Part shown: positions 35,458 to 44,617 of the stretch, piece after piece
Layout of the letters: each line of letters starts with the position of its first letter
Position numbering within the stretch: the first letter of the stretch is position 1
DNA from: an uncultured Lachnospiraceae bacterium
GTDB taxonomy: Bacteria; Bacillota; Clostridia; Lachnospirales; Lachnospiraceae
Direction of reading: 5' to 3'
Length of the DNA: 64,000 nucleotides
Assembly: GCA_902794095.1 (NCBI GenBank)
Contig: CADBFZ010000003.1
Span: forward strand, 293,336 to 357,335
The notes under the pieces: model-generated
Database searches by the model: none
The model's input: the letters and a program-made list of their open reading frames with translations, nothing else
What the model was told of the DNA's origin: nothing
Translations under genes and position numbers: made by a program

Positions 35458-37815
35458 ATGGCGGAATGGATCATTGTAGTCGATGACGATACCAGCAATC
35501 TTAAGATGGCAGGTCACATCTTAAGCAAGGCCAATATGCGTGTTACTGCGCTCAGATCCGGTCAGGCTCTTCTTGACTATGTCAGTGAGAAGGGATTCCC
35601 GGATCTTATTCTTTTGGACATAAACATGCCCGAAATGGACGGTTTCGAGACTCTCATGCGCCTTCGCGGATATGAGAACGAACTCGGAAGAGAAGAGATT
35701 CCCGTCATTTTCTTAACTGCAGACGATACACCCGATACCGAGACCATGGGATTCGAGGTGGGTGTATCGGACTATATCAAGAAACCTTTCGACCCTGAGG
35801 TTCTTCTCAGACGTATCAATAACATTCTCTCCAATCGCGAGAAAATGCTCAATCTCAAAGCCGAAGCATCAACGGATAAGCTCACGGGCTTTTTCAACAA
35901 GATGTCCGGCAAAGTTGAATATGCAAAGCTCTGCGCCTCCACTGAAGGCGCTCTTATGATGATCGATCTTGACTCTTTCAAGCTCGTCAATGACATTTAC
36001 GGTCATGACATGGGCGACAGAGTCCTAATCAGTTTCGCAAGGATCTTGTCCGAAGTTCTTCCGGAAGGCAGTACTCTTGCAAGAATGGGCGGTGATGAGT
36101 TCGAGGCATTTGTTCCCGGCAAGGTCACCGAAGAAGATGTATCACGCTATTCGGATAAGATCAACGAAGAGATGCTCAAAGATGCCCGCGAGATGATGGG
36201 CGATGATATGGAGATTCCTCTCGGAGCCTCCATCGGTGCGATATTTGCTCCCGAGTTCGGAACGGAGCACGAGCTTCTTGAAAAGCAGGCGGATAAAGCC
36301 CTCTACACCGTCAAGCAGCATGGTAAGCACGGTTATGCAATCTACAACGGAGCTGCCATGGATGACGATGATGACGGAACCGAGATGGATATTCATACCG
36401 TCTCCAAGATCCTTGATGAGCGTTCAATCCCCAATAATGCACTTTGCCTCGATAAGGATTCGTTCCTCTACGTATATCGTTACATCATGAGATACCTGAT
36501 GCGTAATCAGGGAACCGCATGTAAGGTGCTGGTAAATCTGGAACCTGCGGCAGAGATTGCCGACGAACAGTTCCATGAACTTTGCGACGGTTTTGGAGAG
36601 CATGTAGGAGAGTCCTTAAGAAAATCCGACCTCTTCATGAGAAGCAAGTTCAACAGATTTTTCATTCTGCTCTCTGATATCCGTGAAGACTATATAGAGA
36701 AGGTTGTCGGGGAACTTATCAGAACCTGGGAAGAGAAAAATCCCGGACAGATTCTCATCACTTATGAAACCGAATTTGTCGGTGTTGAAGATAAAGATAA
36801 ATACGACCATGAAGTAAGAGTTGCGGTTGTCGATGACGATACCGCCAATCTTCAGGTTGCAGGCCATATATTGAGTAAGGCAGGATTTTATGTCACTGCT
36901 CTAAAGTCGGGTCAGGCTCTTCTCGATTATCTGGAGAAAACAATACCCGATGCGATCCTTCTTGATATCAAGATGCCGGTTATGGACGGCTTCGAGACTA
37001 TGAGAAGGCTTCGTGCCATGGAAAGAAAAATTGCTGACATCCCTGTCATATTCCTGACTGCGGATGAAAGTGAAGAAGCCGAGAGAATGGGACTGTCTCT
37101 CGGAGCAATGGACTTTATCAAGAAGCCTTTTGTGCCCGAGATACTGCTCCTTAGAGTAAGACACATTATCGAACTCGTAAGACTGCAGAGGTCTCTAAGT
37201 AACGAAGTCGAGAAGAAGACCAGAGAAAACAATACTCTGTTCATACATGTCGTTCAGGCACTTGCCGAATCAATCGACGCAAAGGACACGTATACAAACG
37301 GTCATTCCGGAAGAGTAGCGGAATACTCAAGAGAGATTGCCAAGAGATACGGATACCGTGACAAGATGCTTGAAGATATTTACATGCTGGGACTTCTCCA
37401 TGATGTAGGTAAGATCGGCATTCCGGATGCAATCATCAATAAGCCCGATAAGCTTACCGATGAGGAATTCGAAATCATAAAGAGCCATCCCGTTAAGGGA
37501 GCAAAGATCCTTGAGACCATCACCGAAATGCCTCAGCTTGCAACAGGCGCAAGATGGCATCACGAAAGATTCGGAGGAGGCGGATATCCCGACGGACTTA
37601 AGGGTGAAGCCATTCCTGAAGAAGCAAGGATCATCGCGGTAGCGGATTCATATGATGCAATGAGCAGCCGAAGAAGTTACAGAGACGTACTGCCTCAGGA
37701 AGTTATCAGACAAGAGATAGTCAAAGGCAGAGGAACACAGTTTGATCCGGTATTTGCAGATATCATGCTTCAGATGATAGATGAAGACACGCAGTACAAC
37801 ATGAGGGAAAAATAA
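35458..37815 (+). CDS. REC-GGDEF-REC-HD-GYP c-di-GMP enzyme
   Basis: A 785-residue soluble signalling protein. Residues 1-125 form a receiver (Asp54); 140-300 a diguanylate cyclase with intact MGGDEF (211-215) but no RxxD inhibition site; 330-440 looks like a second, degenerate GGDEF-type fold (SKFNRFFILLSD where GGDEF would be); 455-575 a second receiver (Asp503); 600-775 an HD-GYP phosphodiesterase with LLHDVGK (His648, Asp649) and HHERFGGGGYPDG. Both making and degrading activities thus seem intact. The two receivers are very alike, indicating internal duplication. The two hybrid kinases just downstream are likely phospho-donors. The ATG has no strong ribosome binding site. Confidence 0.92.
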   Translation: MAEWIIVVDDDTSNLKMAGHILSKANMRVTALRSGQALLDYVSEKGFPDLILLDINMPEMDGFETLMRLRGYENELGREEIPVIFLTADDTPDTETMGFEVGVSDYIKKPFDPEVLLRRINNILSNREKMLNLKAEASTDKLTGFFNKMSGKVEYAKLCASTEGALMMIDLDSFKLVNDIYGHDMGDRVLISFARILSEVLPEGSTLARMGGDEFEAFVPGKVTEEDVSRYSDKINEEMLKDAREMMGDDMEIPLGASIGAIFAPEFGTEHELLEKQADKALYTVKQHGKHGYAIYNGAAMDDDDDGTEMDIHTVSKILDERSIPNNALCLDKDSFLYVYRYIMRYLMRNQGTACKVLVNLEPAAEIADEQFHELCDGFGEHVGESLRKSDLFMRSKFNRFFILLSDIREDYIEKVVGELIRTWEEKNPGQILITYETEFVGVEDKDKYDHEVRVAVVDDDTANLQVAGHILSKAGFYVTALKSGQALLDYLEKTIPDAILLDIKMPVMDGFETMRRLRAMERKIADIPVIFLTADESEEAERMGLSLGAMDFIKKPFVPEILLLRVRHIIELVRLQRSLSNEVEKKTRENNTLFIHVVQALAESIDAKDTYTNGHSGRVAEYSREIAKRYGYRDKMLEDIYMLGLLHDVGKIGIPDAIINKPDKLTDEEFEIIKSHPVKGAKILETITEMPQLATGARWHHERFGGGGYPDGLKGEAIPEEARIIAVADSYDAMSSRRSYRDVLPQEVIRQEIVKGRGTQFDPVFADIMLQMIDEDTQYNMREK

Positions 37816-37847
37816 GTACTTGATCTAATGATTTAAAGGGGATTCTT

Positions 37848-40475
37848 ATGAGTCGGGGGAACGAAGAAAATGAGGTATTTAAATCCTCACACATGACGCT
37901 ACTTTTGTGCTTTACCGTCTTTGCCGTGATCCTTATCGGTGAGTCCATATTACTGGACTGGGAAAGATGGGCACTGGTATTAGTCATCGCTGCGCTCTGC
38001 GGAGCGTGGGTCATGCATATTCAGCAGCTTCTTGCACCAACCGCAAGACTCTGGATATATGCCGTCATGATGATGATCGTGTACTTCTTCTACGGTACAC
38101 ACATGACGAGTACTTTTGATGCGGCACTTATCATGGTTGTGGTGATCATGCTCTATACCATCACCTGCGTAAGGCAGCTTATCTGGGTATGTCAGGGCAC
38201 ATTCTATGTAACATTCGCATACGATATTCTCACACTTCTTACAATGGGTGAAAAGTTTGACGCGCTCGCGATTACCAGAGCGGGTCTTCATGTTATTGTC
38301 GTTACGATTGCCGGATGGATCGGAAGAATGATCATCGACAACTGGACCGGCGTTACGAAGAGAACCGGTAAAGAGATCGAAGAACTTAAAGGCGCAACCG
38401 AAAGACTCGATAACTTCCTTGCTAACGTATCCCATGAAATCAGGACACCTGTCAATGCGGTTATCGGACTTACCGCAGTCATTGAAAAAGATGACGTGCC
38501 CGAAGGCGTGCAGGCCAACATCCGTGCGATCTCCGAAGCAGGCCACAGGGTAAGCGAACAGATCAGCGACATTCTCGACTTTACCGAGATCGATATGGGT
38601 AAGCTGGCTGTTACAAGAGAGACTTACATGATTGATTCTCTTGTTAACGACCTGCTCGTCCAGCTTTCTTTTACGGAGAGTTACGGACTTGAACTTATCG
38701 TTGATATGGATGCACATATTCCTTCGGAACTTGTGGGTGACGGAAGCAAGATCAAAAAGATTCTTTGGCATCTTATCGGGAACGGATATAAGTTCACCAA
38801 AGAAGGCGGAGTATATGTCCACATCTATCACGTAAAGAGAGATTACGGAATCAACCTGGTTCTCGAAGTTAAAGATACCGGTATCGGTATGAGTGAGACT
38901 GAGATAGAGCATGCTTATGAAAAGTTCTATCAGTCCGATTCGGGTAAGACCAGAACTGCAGGAGGCCTCGGACTTGGTATTCCCATCATCAGCGGATTTA
39001 CCAGAGCAATGGACGGCGTACTTGCAATCGAAAGTGATGTGGGAGAAGGAACTACCGTACGCGTAAGTATCCCTCAGGAAGTTGAAAATGATTCGCCCTG
39101 CCTTGCGGTTAAAGACAGGGATAATTGCACTGTTGTAGGATTCCTGGGATTCATGACCACCGGACATCAGAGCGTCAGAGATTTCCATATGGAGATGGTA
39201 AACCATCTCGTATCCGGACTCGGTATAGGATTTAAGAGAGTTCAGTCCAGGGAAGAGCTTGAGAAGATAATCAGAAATGAAAAAGTTACACACCTGTTTG
39301 TAGGAACCGGCGAGTATCTCGAAAATATGGAATACATCGACAAGATCGCATCCGAGATGAATGTTGCGGTTGTTGCCGACAGAGGATTCGACGGAATAGT
39401 AGGAAGAGGCGTACAGCTCCTTCCCAAGCCTTTCTACGGAGCACAGGTTGTTAACTTCCTGAATCATACCTTTGACGGAAATGAAGAACGTCACGAAGAG
39501 AGAATGACCTGTCCCGGACTCAAAGTACTTGTTGTTGACGATGAGCCCATGAACCTTCTTGTTGCAAGAGGAATCTTCGAGACATACGGCATGGTAGTCT
39601 CCACTGCGGCAAACGGTCCCGAAGCAATTGAGATGTGCAGTGTTGAAGATTATGCTCTCGTATTCATGGATCACATGATGCCTGAGATGGACGGCGTTGA
39701 AGCAATGAAGAGAATCAGATTCAACGCATCCAGATTTAGAAAAGAAATTTGCATCGTAGCTCTTACCGCAAATGCAATCTCCTCCGCTAAGGAGATGTTT
39801 ATTTCCGAAGGCTTCGACGGATTCATTCCCAAGCCCATCGAGATCAGCGAACTTGAGAGAGTGCTTAGAAGAGTACTTCCCAAGTCAGCAATCGTATTTG
39901 AAAAAGTCGACATGTCGGAGAAGAAGGAAACTCCTAAAGCTGCAGAGCGCAAGAAGGAAAAAGGCATCATGAGCCTTGCCGCAGCTTCCGCATCATCACG
40001 TCCTTCTTCACTTCCCGAAGAACTTGTAAAGCTCAGGGAAGCAGGTGTAGAGCCTGAAGACGGACTCAGATATTGCAGGGGCGATGTAGAATTCTACAAA
40101 TCACTCCTTCTTGAGTATGCAAAGAATGTCTCCAAGAAGATCGCCGAATTAAATAAGTATCACGATACCGCAAACTGGAATGATTATTCCATCAGAGTCC
40201 ATGCGGTTAAGAGTACATCCAAGATGATCGGAGCTGGGGATATTTCACAGCTTGCCAAGTATCTTGAGGATGTATCAAAAGCAGGCGATGCAGAGAAGAT
40301 CGAAGAAAAGCATGAAGCATTCATGACGGGATATGAGACACTGATGCGAGGAATCAATACAGCACTGGGTGCTGAGGGAAGCGACCCTGCATCAGGTCGT
40401 GGCGATGAAGCCATGGAATTTTCACCCGAGGATGACGACGAGATTATGGAGTTTGCTCCGGAGGGCGAAAAATGA
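37848..40475 (+). CDS. Membrane hybrid histidine kinase with receiver and HPt domains
   Basis: An 875-residue kinase. About five or six membrane helices (residues ~17-160) precede the HisKA domain (His196 in FLANVSHEIRTP), an HATPase with DTGIGMSE and GGLGLGIPI, and a degenerate receiver-like segment (~425-540). A true receiver follows (Asp608 in LVFMDHMMPEMDG), and an HPt domain (His785 in RVHAVKSTSKMIGA). The acidic C-terminal tail repeats MEFSPE and MEFAPE. This is a complete in-protein phosphorelay. The stop overlaps the next kinase by four bases (ATGA). Confidence 0.92.
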   Translation: MSRGNEENEVFKSSHMTLLLCFTVFAVILIGESILLDWERWALVLVIAALCGAWVMHIQQLLAPTARLWIYAVMMMIVYFFYGTHMTSTFDAALIMVVVIMLYTITCVRQLIWVCQGTFYVTFAYDILTLLTMGEKFDALAITRAGLHVIVVTIAGWIGRMIIDNWTGVTKRTGKEIEELKGATERLDNFLANVSHEIRTPVNAVIGLTAVIEKDDVPEGVQANIRAISEAGHRVSEQISDILDFTEIDMGKLAVTRETYMIDSLVNDLLVQLSFTESYGLELIVDMDAHIPSELVGDGSKIKKILWHLIGNGYKFTKEGGVYVHIYHVKRDYGINLVLEVKDTGIGMSETEIEHAYEKFYQSDSGKTRTAGGLGLGIPIISGFTRAMDGVLAIESDVGEGTTVRVSIPQEVENDSPCLAVKDRDNCTVVGFLGFMTTGHQSVRDFHMEMVNHLVSGLGIGFKRVQSREELEKIIRNEKVTHLFVGTGEYLENMEYIDKIASEMNVAVVADRGFDGIVGRGVQLLPKPFYGAQVVNFLNHTFDGNEERHEERMTCPGLKVLVVDDEPMNLLVARGIFETYGMVVSTAANGPEAIEMCSVEDYALVFMDHMMPEMDGVEAMKRIRFNASRFRKEICIVALTANAISSAKEMFISEGFDGFIPKPIEISELERVLRRVLPKSAIVFEKVDMSEKKETPKAAERKKEKGIMSLAAASASSRPSSLPEELVKLREAGVEPEDGLRYCRGDVEFYKSLLLEYAKNVSKKIAELNKYHDTANWNDYSIRVHAVKSTSKMIGAGDISQLAKYLEDVSKAGDAEKIEEKHEAFMTGYETLMRGINTALGAEGSDPASGRGDEAMEFSPEDDDEIMEFAPEGEK

Positions 40476-43141
40476 AAAAAAGAGCAAAGCAATTATATGA
40501 TCAGATAATCAGCCCCGGCAGAAGCTTCCAGGAAAGGCTCTATATAATCCTCACATGGCTTGCCGAAATCGCGGTAGTTCTAGCACTTATCTGCGACATC
40601 ATCATCGGTGAGAGCATCATCGAATGCCTGTCCCTGCTTGTTGCCGCGTTCATCACTCCCTTCGTGATCATCATCACAGTCCGTAAAAAGAAAACCGACC
40701 TCGGCGCCCTGATCGTTGCGATGTCGATAGTATTCATACTTCTGCCCATTGCATATTTCTACGGCGGCGGACTGACCGGCGGATCCAATGTATGGATTGT
40801 TGTTTCGTTCCTGTATATCGGACTTCTCTTAAAGAGCTTGCCCAGAAAGATCATGATGATCATTCTGACACTCTTTACCGTTGCGGAATATACCCTTGAA
40901 TTCTGGTATCCCGATCTGGTGGTTTCGCATAGCAGGCCTGTATGGTATGCAGATTCATCGGTATCCGTACTCCTAGTCGGTTTCCTCGTATATGCAGTGG
41001 TCTACATCATGACCAAGATCTTCCAGTGGGAGAATGCGCGCGCTGTTGAACAGGCCAAGGAAATCGAAGAACTCAATAAAGCTCAGAGCAGATTCTTTTC
41101 CAGCATGAGCCACGAGATCAGAACGCCTATCAATACCATCATCGGTTTGAACGAGATGATCTTAAGGGAAGATATATCGGATGAAGTTGCGGATGATGCA
41201 AGAAATGTTCGTTCCGCATCGAAGATCCTTCTCTCACTTATCAACGACATACTTGATATGTCGAAGATCGAGTCGGGTAAGATGGATATTGTCATCCAGC
41301 CTTATGATGTTGGTGCAATGTTCTCCGATATCGTAAATATGATCTGGATCCGTGCGAATGAAAAAGGACTTAAATTCTCCATCGACGTAGATCCCGCACT
41401 TCCTTCAAGCCTTGTTTCCGATGAAGTAAGGATCAAGCAGATACTTATTAATCTCTTGAACAATGCGGTTAAGTATACCGAAGAAGGAAGCGTAACTCTT
41501 TCGATACATTGTAATAAGACAAAGCCCAATAAGGTGCTTGTAACATACTCTGTTGAAGATACCGGAATCGGTATCCGTAAAGAGAGCATCCCGCTTCTGT
41601 TCGATGCATTCAGACGAGAGGATCAGAAACATACAAGATACATCGAAGGTACCGGTCTCGGACTTTCGATCGTTAAACAGCTTGCGGATCTACTCGGCGG
41701 AGAAGTTTCCGTAAACAGTATCTATACCAAGGGTTCAACATTTGCATTTACTCTCGAGCAGGAGATTGCGGATGAAAGAGCTCTGGGTAAATATGAGCCC
41801 GCAAGATTCAAGGGTGCAAGGAAGAATGAATATCATCAGACATTTGAGGCGCCTTCCGCAAAGGTTCTCTTAGTCGATGACAACAGCGCAAACCTTATGG
41901 TTGCAACTAAGCTTCTCAGAGATACCAAGGTTCAGGTATCTGCAGTTGAGAGCGCAGCAGAGGCGCTGAGGCTTACCGCAGAGGAACACTTCAATGTAAT
42001 TCTCATGGACCATATGATGCCGGAAATGGACGGTATCGAATGTCTCCATGCCATAAGAGAACAGAGAGGCGGACTTTGCAGGGAAGTTCCCATTGTAGCG
42101 ATGACCGCAAATGCAGGAAGCGAAAACCAGGCTCTATACAGAAGAGAAGGATTCGACGGATATCTCCTCAAACCCTTCGAAGCTGTTGAACTTGAAAAGA
42201 CGATCATCGATTTCCTTCCCGAAGATATCGTTACCATCGAGGATGAAAGTCTTCGTTCCGAAACCGATAAGATAGTAAGAGCTTCGAGAAAGAAGATTCC
42301 CATCCTGGTTACTACGGACAGTATCGCGGATATTCCCAGAAGCCTTCTTAAGTCACTTAAGATTCCCATTGTGCCTTACAAGGTATATACCGCAAAGGGC
42401 GTCTTCTATGACGGAGTTGAAGCAGAGGGCGATGTCATATTAAAGTATCTTGATAAAAAAGATGTCACTGCTCGAAGTGAAGCGCCCGATACCGCGGATT
42501 ATGAAGCATTCTTTGCAGAACAGCTTTCGTACGCACAAAATATCCTTCACATCTCGACTTCCAAAAACACCAGCCACGGTTATGAGAAGGCCTGTGAAGC
42601 AGCGGTTTCTTTTTACAATGTATTTGTATTCGATTCGGGAAGCTTATCAAGCGGAACAGGTATCATGACACTTGCAGCCAAGTCCATGGTTGATGAGGGT
42701 GTTACGGATATCAAGGCCATTATAAAAGAACTTGAGAAGAAAAAGAGTAAGATCAACTCCGGTTTCATTATGGATACCACCGAGTATCTGTACCGTGGAG
42801 GCAGATTGTCCGAGACAGCGTATAAGATTACCAATGCATTCATGTTCCATCCCGTAATTCAGATGAAGAACGGATTTATGAAGGTGGGCAGGGTAATCGT
42901 AGGCGGAAGGAACAGGTCCAGGGATAAATATATCACCGGAACTCTCAGCAATCCTTCGGATATCGATACCTCGATACTCTTTATCACTTATGTCGGAATG
43001 AAGAAGGCGGAGGTCGAAGAGATCAAGGCCAAGGTTCTCAAGATTGTTCCTTTCGAGGTGGTTTATTGCCAGAAGGCAACTTCAGCGATCGCCATAAACT
43101 GCGGACCCGGAACATTCGGACTGCTCTTTAGCAGAAAATAA
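40472..43141 (+). CDS. Hybrid histidine kinase fused to a C-terminal DegV-type domain
   Basis: An 889-residue protein. Six or so membrane helices (~22-182), HisKA (His214 in FFSSMSHEIRTP), HATPase (NLLNNAVKYT, EDTGIGI, GTGLGLSIVKQL), and a receiver (Asp513 in ILMDHMMPEMDG) are followed by about 280 residues (608-889) of the DegV/FakB fold: VTTDSIADIP, ISTSKNTSHGYEKA, VFDSGSLSSGTGI, DTTEYLYRGGRLS and CGPGTFGLLF. DegV proteins bind a fatty acid. The usual His of HTGPG is Asn876 here. The domain may let the kinase sense fatty acids or acyl groups, or make the output lipid-dependent (inference). Translation is coupled to the upstream kinase. Confidence 0.9.
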   Translation: MKKRAKQLYDQIISPGRSFQERLYIILTWLAEIAVVLALICDIIIGESIIECLSLLVAAFITPFVIIITVRKKKTDLGALIVAMSIVFILLPIAYFYGGGLTGGSNVWIVVSFLYIGLLLKSLPRKIMMIILTLFTVAEYTLEFWYPDLVVSHSRPVWYADSSVSVLLVGFLVYAVVYIMTKIFQWENARAVEQAKEIEELNKAQSRFFSSMSHEIRTPINTIIGLNEMILREDISDEVADDARNVRSASKILLSLINDILDMSKIESGKMDIVIQPYDVGAMFSDIVNMIWIRANEKGLKFSIDVDPALPSSLVSDEVRIKQILINLLNNAVKYTEEGSVTLSIHCNKTKPNKVLVTYSVEDTGIGIRKESIPLLFDAFRREDQKHTRYIEGTGLGLSIVKQLADLLGGEVSVNSIYTKGSTFAFTLEQEIADERALGKYEPARFKGARKNEYHQTFEAPSAKVLLVDDNSANLMVATKLLRDTKVQVSAVESAAEALRLTAEEHFNVILMDHMMPEMDGIECLHAIREQRGGLCREVPIVAMTANAGSENQALYRREGFDGYLLKPFEAVELEKTIIDFLPEDIVTIEDESLRSETDKIVRASRKKIPILVTTDSIADIPRSLLKSLKIPIVPYKVYTAKGVFYDGVEAEGDVILKYLDKKDVTARSEAPDTADYEAFFAEQLSYAQNILHISTSKNTSHGYEKACEAAVSFYNVFVFDSGSLSSGTGIMTLAAKSMVDEGVTDIKAIIKELEKKKSKINSGFIMDTTEYLYRGGRLSETAYKITNAFMFHPVIQMKNGFMKVGRVIVGGRNRSRDKYITGTLSNPSDIDTSILFITYVGMKKAEVEEIKAKVLKIVPFEVVYCQKATSAIAINCGPGTFGLLFSRK

Positions 43142-43150
43142 GGAGTCTTT

Positions 43151-43402
43151 ATGGGATTATTTAAGTCAAAAGCCGCTGCCGGTCTGGATATGATAATGAG
43201 TCGTATAGATATGAACATGTCCAACAATTACAAGGATGCGGCTCAGATGAACTATAAGGAGCTTTTGGATGCCTTCGAGGAGGCTGATAAGGCGGGCAGT
43301 TTAAAGCCCAAGGAGAAGCCTGTATATGCGGCCAAGGTCGAGGAATACGGCATCAGGCTCAAAGGCTATACCCATAAGGATCAACAGCCCTATTGGCACT
43401 GA
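43151..43402 (+). CDS. Small conserved-looking protein of unknown function
   Basis: An 83-residue charged soluble protein, nine bases after the DegV kinase and before the operon terminator, with SD AAGGAG. It has no signal or membrane segment. The first 35 residues look helical and Met-rich (LDMIMSRIDMNMSNNY), and the tail is rich in Lys, Tyr and Gln. I do not recognise a family. Position suggests a role linked to the kinases, for example as an adaptor. Confidence 0.7.
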   Translation: MGLFKSKAAAGLDMIMSRIDMNMSNNYKDAAQMNYKELLDAFEEADKAGSLKPKEKPVYAAKVEEYGIRLKGYTHKDQQPYWH

Positions 43403-43422
43403 AAAATCGCATAAAATGACTG

Positions 43423-43452
43423 AAAAGGAAGGCCCCTGCGCCTTCCTTTTTT
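43423..43452 (+). terminator. Terminator of the c-di-GMP/phosphorelay operon
   Basis: Stem AAAAGGAAGGC with GCCTTCCTTTT (43423-43433, 43440-43450), loop CCCTGC, followed by further T. Confidence 0.92.
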
Positions 43453-43454
43453 AA

Positions 43455-43483
43455 TTGAGAGAAAGGGGCATTTGTGGTATTAT
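43455..43483 (+). promoter_or_regulatory. Promoter of the phosphofructokinase gene
   Basis: TTGAGA (43455-43460), a 17-nt spacer and TATTAT (43478-43483), preceded by TGG to make an extended -10. Confidence 0.6.
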
Positions 43484-43540
43484 TTAAGTTGGTTTTTTGT
43501 GCAGGATAACAGTAAATGGGGATAGAATAGGAGGCCGGAT

Positions 43541-44614
43541 ATGAAGAGAATCGGAATGCTTACAAGCGGCGGTGACTGTCAGGCTCTTAATGCTGCTATG
43601 AGAGGTGTTGTTAAGACTATCGCTCACAGCGGACAGGAAGTAGAGATCTATGGCTTTATAGACGGATACAGAGGACTTATTTACGGTAATTTCCGCATGC
43701 TTACCGGCAAGGATTTTTCCGGTATCCTCACCAAGGGCGGAACCATCCTCGGCTCCTCCAGAACTCCTTTTAAGACCATAACCGAGCCCGATGAGAACGG
43801 CCTTGATAAGGTGGATGCGATGCTCCAGAACTACCACAAATTAAGGCTTGACTGTCTGGTGGTCCTCGGAGGAAACGGTTCACATAAGACTGCAAATCTT
43901 TTAAGCGAGCATGGATTAAATGTCGTTACGTTGCCCAAGACTATCGATAACGATCTGTGGGGAACCGATATGACATTCGGATTTCAGAGTGCGGTGGATA
44001 TCGCAACTCAGGCGATTGACTGCATTCACACCACAGCGGCATCACACGGAAGAGTATTTATCGTTGAGGTAATGGGTCACAAAGTCGGATGGCTTACTCT
44101 TAATGCCGGAATGGCAGGCGGTGCCGACATCATTCTTGTTCCCGAGATCCCCTACGATATCAAGAAGATAGTCGATAAGATCGAAGAAAGAGAAAAAAGC
44201 GGAAGCAGGTTCACTATCATTGCGGTTGCAGAAGGTGCAATCTCCAAGGAAAAAGCCAAGATGAGCAAGAAGGATCGCAAGAAGGCGGATGAAAAGTCCC
44301 AGTATCCTTCTGTTTCATATGAGATAGCAGATCAGATATTCCGGAAGACAGGTCGTGAAGTCAGGGTGACCGTTCCCGGTCATACCCAGAGAGGCGGAAG
44401 CCCTTGTCCGTACGACAGAGTATTTGCTACCAGGCTTGGTGCGGAAGCCGGAGAACTGATACTTAATAATGAATACGGATTCATGGTCGGTTACAGAAAC
44501 CGTGAGATAGTCAAGGTGCCTCTTGATGAAGTGGCAGGAAAGCTCAAATATCTCGATCCCGATGCAAGCATCATCAAGGAAGCCAAGCTTACCGGAATAT
44601 CATTCGGAGACTGA
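43541..44614 (+). CDS. pfkA: 6-phosphofructokinase, group III-like
   Basis: A 357-residue glycolytic kinase that phosphorylates fructose 6-phosphate. Motifs: MLTSGGDCQALNAAMRG, LPKTIDNDLWGTD (catalytic Asp136), EVMGHKVGWLTL and PGHTQRGGSPCPYDR. At the donor-site positions it has Gly113 and Lys133 (E. coli 104 and 124), the combination of group III enzymes, which can use ATP or in some lineages pyrophosphate. The metal-binding Asp of the usual GGDGS is Asn112 (GGNGS), so the donor is uncertain. dnaX follows after three bases. Confidence 0.92.
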   Translation: MKRIGMLTSGGDCQALNAAMRGVVKTIAHSGQEVEIYGFIDGYRGLIYGNFRMLTGKDFSGILTKGGTILGSSRTPFKTITEPDENGLDKVDAMLQNYHKLRLDCLVVLGGNGSHKTANLLSEHGLNVVTLPKTIDNDLWGTDMTFGFQSAVDIATQAIDCIHTTAASHGRVFIVEVMGHKVGWLTLNAGMAGGADIILVPEIPYDIKKIVDKIEEREKSGSRFTIIAVAEGAISKEKAKMSKKDRKKADEKSQYPSVSYEIADQIFRKTGREVRVTVPGHTQRGGSPCPYDRVFATRLGAEAGELILNNEYGFMVGYRNREIVKVPLDEVAGKLKYLDPDASIIKEAKLTGISFGD

Positions 44615-44617
44615 TAA

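Noticed and set aside
37980..39674. A 564-codon open frame on the - strand
   Set aside because: It lies wholly antisense to the hybrid kinase gene, has no ribosome binding site, and its Ser/Cys/His-rich product shows no fold. It is a codon-bias shadow.
35400..43540. c-di-GMP riboswitch (GEMM) near the signalling genes
   Set aside because: I looked for the GCAAAGCCTCC-type core in the intergenic parts and did not find it.
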